From contig CAYOKA010000141.1 in NCBI GenBank assembly GCA_964404395.1, positions 1 to 5,724 of the forward strand: a DNA stretch of 5,724 bases, given 5' to 3'. Within the stretch, counting starts at the first letter, position 1. Each line of letters starts with the position of its first letter. The position numbers and the translations under genes are program-made. The notes under the pieces were generated by a model. It did no database searches, had not been told where the DNA came from, and saw nothing but the letters and a program-made list of their open reading frames with translations. Shown here piece after piece: positions 1-5,724 of the stretch. The DNA is from JAAYBT01 sp964404395. GTDB taxonomy: Bacteria; Bacillota; Clostridia; Acetivibrionales; DTU013.

Positions 1-274
1 CATTGTAGCATTTGAATAATATTTTCTCTTTGCCTCCTGCAGCCGGGCAATATGTACATTCAATAACATCCTTTGCCGCTACTGGTTTATATTCTTGCAT
101 ACCGCTATCCGGATCTGTGCATTTCCCAATAATTCTGTCGGTTTTGTTATCTGCAGTTATTTCTGTAATCATTTCCGGCAAGGGAAATTGCACATTGTCT
201 ATTTCTATTGAAGCAAATGTAAATACATTCGTAAACATAAAAATCAAGGATAAGACAAAAATAAATCTTCTCAA
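1..274 (-). CDS. Secreted protein of unknown function, N-terminal part (runs off left edge)
   Basis: An open frame begins at a TTG codon (274-272) and has no stop before the window edge, giving 91 visible residues. The start is chosen because GGAGGT (286-281) lies 6 bases upstream and because it gives a textbook signal peptide: MRR, a hydrophobic core FIFVLSLIFMF, then likely cleavage after TFA (about residue 21). The exported part carries Cys at 52, 73, 76 and 89, with a CxxC at 73-76 (CTYC), which could form disulfides or bind metal. The gene lies 37 bases downstream of the LRR frame on the same strand, so the two could be co-transcribed. The family is not recognised. An overlapping plus-strand frame in this interval has no ribosome binding site and is taken as a shadow. 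Export is well supported; function is unknown. Confidence 0.72.
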   Translation of the reverse strand, partial: MRRFIFVLSLIFMFTNVFTFASIEIDNVQFPLPEMITEITADNKTDRIIGKCTDPDSGMQEYKPVAAKDVIECTYCPAAGGKEKILFKCYN

Positions 275-280
275 AACGGC

Positions 281-286
281 ACCTCC
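281..286 (-). promoter_or_regulatory. Ribosome binding site deciding a TTG start
   Basis: On the minus strand GGAGGT sits 6 bases before the TTG at 274. It is the only good ribosome binding site near this frame, and it places a signal peptide exactly at the N-terminus, which supports the non-ATG start. Confidence 0.7.
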
Positions 287-311
287 AAATTATATACAGT
301 CTTTTTGAATT

Positions 312-770
312 TTATTTAATAGTAAAGTCCTTTTGCTCAAGTTGATCATATATGTCTTTCACAGGTTTAAAGTTAGATATGGGGTTTTCCCGCAGCTTCA
401 ATGTCTTGAGGTTTGTCAATCCAGAAAGTGGGGAGATGTCCCTTACATTATTAAAGAATAAAGTTAAGTGATATAGATCTTTCATATTTGACACGGGAGA
501 TAAATCACTAATATTATTGAGATCCAGATTAAGCCACCTTAATTTCGTAAGCTTTTCAAGAGATTTGATATCATTCAGGCCATTATCAAGTAGTGATAAT
601 GTCTCAAGCTTGGTCAGATTGGCTAGAGGGCTTATATCTTTGACAGAATTGTTTCCAAGACCCAGAAATTCAAGCTCTGTCAATGCTTCCAGCGGCTTAA
701 TATCAGTAATTTTATTAGTGGTCATGTTCAGGTTTACTAAATTGGATAAATTAGCAAGGGCATCAACTTT
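312..770 (-). pseudogene. Leucine-rich-repeat protein, 5'-truncated or frameshifted
   Basis: The frame holds six consecutive 22-residue leucine-rich repeats of the internalin type (pattern ISPLANLTKLETLSLLDNGL, then ND), ending in a short cap (FKPVKDIYDQLEQKDFTIK). Such repeats form a curved solenoid used for protein binding and are common in surface proteins of Firmicutes. The first ATG (725-723) falls inside a repeat: in-frame coding continues upstream as KVDALANLSNLVNLNM, in perfect repeat register, until a TGA at 773-771. No ATG, GTG or TTG lies in that upstream stretch. The protein therefore has no signal peptide and starts in the middle of the solenoid, so a 5' deletion or frameshift is likely. 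A GGGGG plus ATG (774-772) lies just upstream in another frame and would join the LRR frame if one A of the A4 run (771-768) were absent. If still expressed from 725, the product would be a 137-residue LRR fragment. Confidence 0.72.
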
Positions 771-966
771 TCATGATTATTCATCCCCCATAAAAAGTAT
801 TTTGGCGAATATCTAATCCCCGATTTTTCTTTGCAGCAAAATATATCAACTAAACTTATATTATGTTACTTTGTGATATATTTCCTGTTCTATTGTTAAA
901 TTATATACTCTTAGATTAATTATTGTCAAATATCCTGCTTTTTTCATTCCCATTCATCTATTTGTA
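771..966. other. A/T-rich spacer between two gene remnants
   Basis: No frame on either strand shows convincing coding character here. The stretch is strongly A/T-rich, especially 841-935, and contains one inverted repeat (839-848 with 874-883). In-frame translation upstream of the 967 frame stays open back to about 877 but gives a low-complexity, hydrophobic sequence unlike the following segment. It may contain promoter remnants for the flanking, outward-pointing genes; no convincing -35/-10 pair was found. Confidence 0.5.
839..883. repeat. Perfect 10-bp inverted repeat, A/T-rich
   Basis: AAATATATCA (839-848) is matched by its exact reverse complement TGATATATTT (874-883), separated by 25 bases. 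It could be an operator-like site, a weak cruciform or a relic of a mobile element end. In DNA this A/T-rich, a chance match is also possible. Confidence 0.35.
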
Positions 967-1230
967 TTGTTCACACGGGATATAGGCATAGAAAGGCTTC
1001 AAGGTTACCTGAAGCCGCTGGTACTATTAATAAGAAATATGAATGCTTTCAAAAGTACCGCCGGGGATGGAACAGTGATTGGCGCACAGATAAAATATGA
1101 TACCGCCCAGGAAACCGAAACCATTGCAAAGGGCCTTATTGATATTGTCGCAGGTCACAAAATTGACTTCCTGTGCGACTATTACACCTATGAGGGGCAA
1201 TATAGCGACACCTACTATCTGGGAGAGTAG
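967..1230 (+). pseudogene. Fragment of a larger protein, possibly the C-terminal part of a clostripain-like (C11) peptidase
   Basis: The frame opens at a TTG (967) without a ribosome binding site and closes at TAG (1228-1230), giving 87 residues. From about codon 3 the composition becomes coding-like after a very A/T-rich lead-in, so the 5' limit looks like a break rather than a start. The residues around AGDGTVIGAQIKYDTAQ and IDFLCDYYTYEGQYSDTYYL read as a folded-domain segment. The DYYTYEGQYSDTYYLG stretch recalls, from memory, the region following the catalytic domain in clostripain-related cysteine peptidases; this assignment is tentative. No catalytic His/Cys of such a peptidase is in view. 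There is no signal peptide. The alternative is an independent small gene, but the missing start signals argue against it. Confidence 0.45.
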
Positions 1231-1336
1231 TAGCATTTTTCTTACTGATTATAGCTGTTTTTAACCTATCTATTCAGACAAGGGATAAATAGAATATTAG
1301 TGAATAGTTGTCGTTTTTATGCCGGAATCCTATCAC

Positions 1337-1344
1337 AAAGGGGG
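1337..1344 (+). promoter_or_regulatory. Ribosome binding site fixing the start of the SLH/propeller gene
   Basis: AAAGGGGG lies 9 bases before the ATG at 1354. An upstream in-frame GTG at 1300 would add 18 residues in front of the signal peptide and has no comparable site, so 1354 is preferred. Confidence 0.65.
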
Positions 1345-1353
1345 AAACCTAAA

Positions 1354-3711
1354 ATGAGAAGAAATCTGTCTATAATTCTGCTGTCTGCGCTAGTATTATG
1401 CATACTGCCCTTTTCTACTTCGGATGCCATGAGCACGGACTCCGACGAGCTTCGTGTTCTACATTCCACTGCCTTTGCTGTAAATACTGCGGCATACCAG
1501 GGCGCTTCCGCCTGGGCTACCACAGAACTGGACAAAGCTGAGGGATATGGTCTTATCACAAATCGCATTAGAAACAACATGGCAGCAAAGGTCACCAGGG
1601 AAGAATTTGCGGAAATCTCACTGAAGCTTTATGAGAAGTACACAGGAGAAACGGTGCCGCAGGGAACTATCAGATTTTCCGATACAACCAATCCGGAAAT
1701 ACTGAAAGCCGCAAATCTTGGTCTCGTCACAGGTGTGGGTGGCAACCGTTATTCACCCGGCGAGCTTGTCACAAGAGAGCAAATGGCTACTATCCTTTTT
1801 CGGGCCATAAAAGTCATCAATCCCGCAGGAAACTACCAAAGCCAAGGTGTGGCAACCTTTGCCGATGACAACAAGGTGGATTCATGGGCTCGGGAAGGAG
1901 TATACTACTGTTACAGAGTTCAGATTGTAAAAGGTGTGGGAAAGATAAACGGAGCCGACCGGTTTGATCCCGACGGAAACGCCACGCGGGAACAGGCTGT
2001 TTTGGTATCCTTAAGGGCTTATGAGTTATTGACAGGGATAAATTCTCCTGCGAGCATCGGCAATGGCACCGGCACAGGTACTGATACAATAACAGCTAAT
2101 GCAGCAGATTCAGGGGCGCATCCGTCCCAAAGAGGGTTAAAGCTTCCGGTGGGCTTCCCTAAAAACATCCCCTTCACCGATGATGCATACAGTTTAACCA
2201 AAGAAGTGGGTGCAGACAGCATTTTCCTGCAATACCAGTCCAATAAGAAGCTAGCTGACCTGGCAACTTTCTACAGGAACTTTATTAATCAATATGACAG
2301 CGACTGTCAGGAGTTTAGCGACGGAACCTATTCTATTTTTACAGCTGATATGCCAGGTTATGAATTGACTTTGATGATAACGGACCTGGGGAATAAAATG
2401 GTGGGTATGACATTAGACTTTCCGGAGGGTGTACCCGGTACAACCGAGGATGGCGGAGGTGCAGTTACGGCAGGTGCAGGCGGTACAGGAGACGCAGGAA
2501 CAAACCAGGGAGACTCAGGGCAAGACAGTGAGCTCAGCGGGCATTATGCCAAAACAGATTACTCGGATGGAGTAATGGACGCAAGCGGCGTTTCAAATCC
2601 GAATGCAATGATACCGAACAGGTTGGTTGCCGGCGCAGACATTACCGATCCGTATGCTACTAGTATTTTTATCAGGAAGGATGACAAAAGTCTTTGGGGC
2701 TTTAGCGGTTCTTCATTATATACCGGGGCAGTCAGGGACACATACGGATGGGATCCGATTGAGGTGGTCTCATCATGGACAATGATTGAACAGGAAGGCT
2801 ACTGCCTTGGTACCGAATTCAGTAATTACTTTGTTCTGAAATCCGATAAAAGCCTCTGGACATACGGATCAAACCGTGAATACCTTCTCGGGAATGGTGA
2901 AATCTACCTGTACGGCCATCATCCGCCGACAAAAATACTGGATAACGTTAGGACTGCCAATATAGGTCAAAACGGTATTGCTGTGAAAACCGACAACACT
3001 TTATGGATTTGGGGGTGGTCCCGGGCGGTCTTTTCTGTCCTGGAACAAGCTGAATCTGACAGGCTTGTCCCCGAAAAGGTAATGGATAATGTTGTAGATG
3101 CAGTTCAAAGCGCAGGCTTATACCACGATACCGAGGGCTTAATAATGGTTCTGAAGACCGACGGCAGTGTATGGACCTGGGGAAATGGGAACTGCGGAGA
3201 TGGCGGAGTAACTCCGGGAAGAAAAACTCCAATCAAGGTGATGAACGGGGCAAAAAAGATTGAAGCCAGCCACTCACTGTGCTGTATAATTAAAAATGAC
3301 AACAGCCTTTGGGTATGGAAAGCGCATGAAACCGAAGCCGGTTCAAAATTTGAACAAAAGCTGGACCGTCCTGTCAAAATTATGGATAATGTCAAAGAAG
3401 TATCTCCGGGTGACGGCTTCCTGATAGCCCTGAAGGATGACGGAACCGTTTGGGCTTATGGAGATAACACTTTCGGAAAATGCGGAATTGGAAAACTGAC
3501 CCCTGAATTCCTGTCAAGCCCGGTGAAGATATTGAGCGGAGTGGCTGAAATCAGTGCCACATATTACAATGCTTTTGCATTAATGAATGACGGCAGGGTT
3601 ATGGGGTGGGGGATCAATGACGCTACAAGGCGTGAGGGAGACTATGACTGGCTTGATACCGAAGAATGGAGAATACTCACACCGACTGAAATAGGGGTTA
3701 CTACCAAATAA
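1354..3711 (+). CDS. Exported SLH-domain protein with a seven-repeat RCC1-like propeller
   Basis: The 785-residue product starts with a signal peptide (MRRN, hydrophobic core SIILLSALVLCILPF, likely cleavage near residue 25). Three SLH-like repeats follow at about 52-98, 107-155 and 168-225, each ending in the characteristic TRE motif (VTREEF, VTREQM, ATREQA); SLH triplets bind secondary cell-wall polysaccharide and tether proteins to the surface. The first repeat is the most divergent. A Gly/Thr linker leads to an unassigned alpha/beta domain (about 261-358, beginning LKLPVGFPKNIPF). A second Gly-rich linker (360-395) leads to RCC1-like repeats with cores at about 437, 492, 541, 597, 643, 690 and 740, of the type VLKTDGSVWTWGNG. 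Seven cores match a closed seven-bladed beta-propeller, normally an interaction surface. The last core is degenerate (NDGRVMGWG). The gene stands alone on this strand, ends 66 bases before a terminator, and is probably monocistronic. No catalytic motif was seen; the ligand of the propeller is unknown. Confidence 0.9.
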   Translation: MRRNLSIILLSALVLCILPFSTSDAMSTDSDELRVLHSTAFAVNTAAYQGASAWATTELDKAEGYGLITNRIRNNMAAKVTREEFAEISLKLYEKYTGETVPQGTIRFSDTTNPEILKAANLGLVTGVGGNRYSPGELVTREQMATILFRAIKVINPAGNYQSQGVATFADDNKVDSWAREGVYYCYRVQIVKGVGKINGADRFDPDGNATREQAVLVSLRAYELLTGINSPASIGNGTGTGTDTITANAADSGAHPSQRGLKLPVGFPKNIPFTDDAYSLTKEVGADSIFLQYQSNKKLADLATFYRNFINQYDSDCQEFSDGTYSIFTADMPGYELTLMITDLGNKMVGMTLDFPEGVPGTTEDGGGAVTAGAGGTGDAGTNQGDSGQDSELSGHYAKTDYSDGVMDASGVSNPNAMIPNRLVAGADITDPYATSIFIRKDDKSLWGFSGSSLYTGAVRDTYGWDPIEVVSSWTMIEQEGYCLGTEFSNYFVLKSDKSLWTYGSNREYLLGNGEIYLYGHHPPTKILDNVRTANIGQNGIAVKTDNTLWIWGWSRAVFSVLEQAESDRLVPEKVMDNVVDAVQSAGLYHDTEGLIMVLKTDGSVWTWGNGNCGDGGVTPGRKTPIKVMNGAKKIEASHSLCCIIKNDNSLWVWKAHETEAGSKFEQKLDRPVKIMDNVKEVSPGDGFLIALKDDGTVWAYGDNTFGKCGIGKLTPEFLSSPVKILSGVAEISATYYNAFALMNDGRVMGWGINDATRREGDYDWLDTEEWRILTPTEIGVTTK

Positions 3712-3777
3712 GGTAAATATTCAATTTTGGCTAAACGTTATGCCGGAACGAATATGGAACAAGCTCTGGCAGGCGGG

Positions 3778-3807
3778 AAAAAAGGGGGCTAAAAGCCTCC
3801 TTTTTTT
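3778..3807. terminator. Bidirectional intrinsic terminator between convergent genes
   Basis: A 13-base-pair stem (3778-3790 with 3794-3806, one G-T wobble at 3786/3798) encloses the loop AAA. The G/C core GGGGGCT / AGCCTCC is flanked by an A run on the left and a T run on the right, so the transcript ends in a U tract whichever strand is read. It lies 66 bases after the SLH/propeller gene and about 80 bases after the stop of the opposing 480-residue gene, and should serve both. Confidence 0.88.
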
Positions 3808-3887
3808 AATTACGCTCAATATCCTTGGTTTTGGCAACGCTATTTTGTCGCAGGAATTGCTTCCTCCGGCATAAAGGGATAGTTTTA

Positions 3888-5330
3888 TCAATCCAGTAGA
3901 ATAAGCTCCTTTTCCTGCTCATCCCATTGCTTCCAGATTTGTTTGTCCCAGCCCACGCTTTCCGGCTCGCCGGAGCTGCTAAACTGCTCGTCAATCTCGA
4001 AGTCCGGTCGCAAATCCTTTATATTAACGCCTACTCCATTCACAAACAACTCTTGTTCTTTGTTGCTGAGTTCAATAGGTATGGTCATTTTAAATAAATC
4101 TCCAAGCTCTTTGTTAACCCCGGTAACCTCGAAATCTACCATAACCCCGCTAAATTCCACAGTTGTTTCATCACTTTCCTCATCCAGTGTCAGTGTAATT
4201 TCTCCTGATTTATCTATGACAGCCGTACAATATCCGAAAATTGTACGTCCAATATAGATGCTTCCATTTTGTTCAGGTGAGGCAAATTCCGTTTGATAAA
4301 ACTTTTTATTAGCATCATAACGCTTTTGAAGCTGCGTTAAAGGCTTCATTTTTTCGGCGGCTTTAGCCGTGTTATTCTTAAATGCATCCATATTATGCTC
4401 CGCATTAACTGTATACATACCCTTGTATGTACCGGCAGCACTGCCAAATTCATCGCCCTGAATCTTATTCATGTCCATAGTAAGAGACCAGGTCTGGTCG
4501 TTACCTGGCACACCAAAGAATGAGAAGGTGCGGTAATCAACTCGATCATCAAATTTTATAATCCATCCGGCTTCGTCACTCTTTCTCATGTAGTTTTCCA
4601 CCTTCTGCTGGAAGAGGGTATAAAATTCGTTCAACAGCCGTTTTGCATTAGCGCCATCGCCTATATCCTTCCATTTCTGTTTTGTGCGTGCGTGAGAATC
4701 CGCCATCACCTCGGCAAATTCAACGATTTTTGTGATTTTATCCTGCCATTTGTCAATGAGTTCGAATTCAGAGCCTATTTCCAGAGCTTCACTAATATAT
4801 CCCTTTGCGGTATCCTTAATTTCATCTTTGACCTGATCGCTTAAAAATTCTCCCGAAACCTGACCGATGTCGTCCCAGCTTTTGGAGGTCATATATTTAT
4901 TGGCAAGCTCTATAGCAGTCAGGACATCATCAGGGACTACTCCAGTTACGCCGACTGTGGTTATCATATCCTCCTTCCACTGCTCATAATCTTCACTGGT
5001 AAATTCCGTTGCGCGCTTTGCTTTTTCAACTGCACGATTTGCTTCAACCAAATCAAGCTGTGTTATCCCCTTATCAGACAAAGCTTTTCTTGCAAGCTTC
5101 TCAATTTCCGCCTCGGTAAATGGATAAACCTGCTGGACGTAGCCGCCTTCAATAATAATATTTCCGGATTGAAAACGAAGTTCTTTTTTGTTTTCACTAA
5201 ACTTGATGCGTGACATATCAACGCCGCTCATTGCATAGGCCGGAGCCGAAAAAGTGCTTAGGATAAGTGCGGCAAGTAGCAGCATCCAGCAAAGTCTTTT
5301 TATAATTTTTATGATTCTCATCATTTTCAT
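3888..5330 (-). CDS. Secreted 480-residue protein of unknown function
   Basis: The start ATG (5330-5328) is supported by AAGGAGG 10 bases upstream and overlaps the stop of the preceding gene as ATGA. The N-terminus is a long signal peptide: a basic stretch (MKMMRIIKIIKR), a hydrophobic core (LCWMLLLAALILSTF) and the cleavage site APAYA after residue 33. There is no lipobox, so a soluble or wall-associated exported protein is expected. Residues about 72-250 are rich in charged, helix-forming sequence (for example LARKALSDKGI, ANRAVEKAKRA, LLNEFYTLFQQKVENYMRK). Residues about 255-445 look beta-rich, with short strands such as SIYIGRTIFGY and ITLTLDEESDETTVEFSGVM. The tail (460-480) is a Trp-rich charged segment (WDKQIWKQWDEQEKE). 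No catalytic motif and no known family were recognised. Its coupling to the small TPR-like gene suggests linked production. Confidence 0.85.
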   Translation of the reverse strand: MKMMRIIKIIKRLCWMLLLAALILSTFSAPAYAMSGVDMSRIKFSENKKELRFQSGNIIIEGGYVQQVYPFTEAEIEKLARKALSDKGITQLDLVEANRAVEKAKRATEFTSEDYEQWKEDMITTVGVTGVVPDDVLTAIELANKYMTSKSWDDIGQVSGEFLSDQVKDEIKDTAKGYISEALEIGSEFELIDKWQDKITKIVEFAEVMADSHARTKQKWKDIGDGANAKRLLNEFYTLFQQKVENYMRKSDEAGWIIKFDDRVDYRTFSFFGVPGNDQTWSLTMDMNKIQGDEFGSAAGTYKGMYTVNAEHNMDAFKNNTAKAAEKMKPLTQLQKRYDANKKFYQTEFASPEQNGSIYIGRTIFGYCTAVIDKSGEITLTLDEESDETTVEFSGVMVDFEVTGVNKELGDLFKMTIPIELSNKEQELFVNGVGVNIKDLRPDFEIDEQFSSSGEPESVGWDKQIWKQWDEQEKELILLD

Positions 5331-5707
5331 GATTGACCCGCCTCCTTATTCATGAGCTTTGCAAGCTCATTCAACCCCTCGTGTTCGGAATCAACAAAAA
5401 GACCTTCATTTACGTAAAAATACATTTTGTCAAACTCGTCGAGATAAAAGCTCATAATAGCGCAGCCTGCAAAATTGTCACCCTCAAAGGGGTTAACTTT
5501 AAGAGCCGCCTCATAATGCCTTAGTGCTCCGCGATAGTTGGTTTCATTCTGTTCAAGAGTCTCCTTGGCAAGAAGACACAGGTATGTATCGTCAAAGCAT
5601 AAATCGTTTCTGGGATAATCGTTTATTTCCGGCTCATATTTTTCAAAAATCTGATCCTCAAGTTCAATTAATTTAGCTTTGAGTTCCTTGAGCTGGGTAA
5701 CATTCAT
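5327..5707 (-). CDS. Small TPR-like protein, possibly continuing past the right edge
   Basis: From the ATG at 5707 the frame gives 126 residues; a weak AAAGG lies 11 bases upstream. A TTG at 5716 is too close to that site. The frame has no stop between 5707 and the window edge, so a longer protein starting outside the window cannot be excluded. The N-terminal part is a charged helix (LKELKAKLIELEDQIFEKYE). Residues about 40-125 carry two TPR-like helical hairpins: NYRGALRHYEAALKVNPFEG fits the TPR pattern (A-8, Y-11, A-20-like positions and the terminal NP), followed by a weaker copy (FYLDEFDKMYFYVNEGLF). TPR domains mediate protein-protein contacts. No signal peptide is visible, suggesting a cytoplasmic location. 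The stop TGA overlaps the start of the 480-residue secreted protein, indicating translational coupling in one operon. Confidence 0.72.
   Translation of the reverse strand: MNVTQLKELKAKLIELEDQIFEKYEPEINDYPRNDLCFDDTYLCLLAKETLEQNETNYRGALRHYEAALKVNPFEGDNFAGCAIMSFYLDEFDKMYFYVNEGLFVDSEHEGLNELAKLMNKEAGQS
5341..5347 (-). promoter_or_regulatory. Strong ribosome binding site inside the upstream gene's end
   Basis: AAGGAGG on the minus strand lies within the last codons of the TPR-like gene, 10 bases before the ATG of the 480-residue gene. It fixes that start and allows efficient re-initiation at the ATGA overlap. Confidence 0.8.
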
Positions 5708-5724
5708 GGCAGTCAAAGCCTTTA

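Noticed and set aside
289..294. Perfect TATAAT on the minus strand upstream of the TTG-started gene.
   Set aside because: No matching -35 element lies 16-18 bases upstream, and transcription from it would begin within the ribosome binding site, so it is unlikely to drive the gene.
12..308. Plus-strand frame of 98 residues with a hydrophobic segment.
   Set aside because: No ribosome binding site, and it lies antisense to a frame with a good ribosome binding site and signal peptide; taken as a shadow.
517..816. Plus-strand frame of 99 residues, Ser/Leu/Arg-rich.
   Set aside because: It is the antisense of the leucine-rich repeats, whose periodic sequence produces long open shadow frames.
1027..1236. 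Minus-strand hydrophobic frame opposite the 967-1230 fragment.
   Set aside because: No ribosome binding site; the plus-strand reading has the more protein-like composition.
1300..1353. Upstream GTG start that would lengthen the SLH/propeller protein by 18 residues.
   Set aside because: It would place a non-hydrophobic extension before the signal peptide and lacks a ribosome binding site, whereas the ATG at 1354 has one.
1231..1353. Promoter for the SLH/propeller gene, with TAGAAT at 1290-1295 as a possible -10.
   Set aside because: No acceptable -35 element at the right distance, so no promoter is called, although one probably lies in this interval.
3806..3994. Minus-strand 62-residue frame overlapping the end of the 480-residue gene.
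   Set aside because: It lies mostly inside the real gene in another frame, has no start signal, and ends in the terminator region.

Overview
The window looks like chromosomal DNA of a low-to-moderate G+C Gram-positive bacterium, most likely a member of the Clostridia. This is an inference from strong AGGAGG-type ribosome binding sites, TTG starts, an S-layer homology (SLH) surface protein, 22-residue leucine-rich repeats, and A/T-rich intergenic DNA. No RNA gene, CRISPR array, transposase or replication origin was seen.

Left part (1-1230): a partial secreted protein runs off the left edge on the minus strand. It has a TTG start at 274 with a clear ribosome binding site. Just upstream on the same strand is a leucine-rich-repeat (LRR) reading frame whose 5' end is broken: the repeats run past the first ATG and stop at an in-frame stop codon. 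About 200 bases of A/T-rich, apparently non-coding DNA follow. On the plus strand comes a short frame (967-1230) that looks like a piece of a larger protein, possibly the C-terminal part of a clostripain-like (C11) peptidase. The two broken genes point away from each other and both lack their 5' ends, so this zone looks like a degraded gene junction.

Centre (1354-3711): one intact plus-strand gene encodes a 785-residue exported protein. It has a signal peptide, three SLH-like repeats, an unassigned alpha/beta domain, a Gly-rich linker and seven RCC1-like repeats expected to form a closed seven-bladed propeller. A strong hairpin with A and T flanks (3778-3807) lies between this gene and the convergent minus-strand genes and should terminate both.

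Right part (3888-5707 and beyond): two minus-strand genes are coupled by an ATGA stop/start overlap. The upstream one encodes a small TPR-like protein that may continue past the right edge. The downstream one encodes a 480-residue secreted protein of no recognised family. This tightly linked pair is the best candidate here for an undescribed functional unit. The common theme is cell-surface and exported proteins with repeat or interaction domains, in a region with gene decay on its left side.
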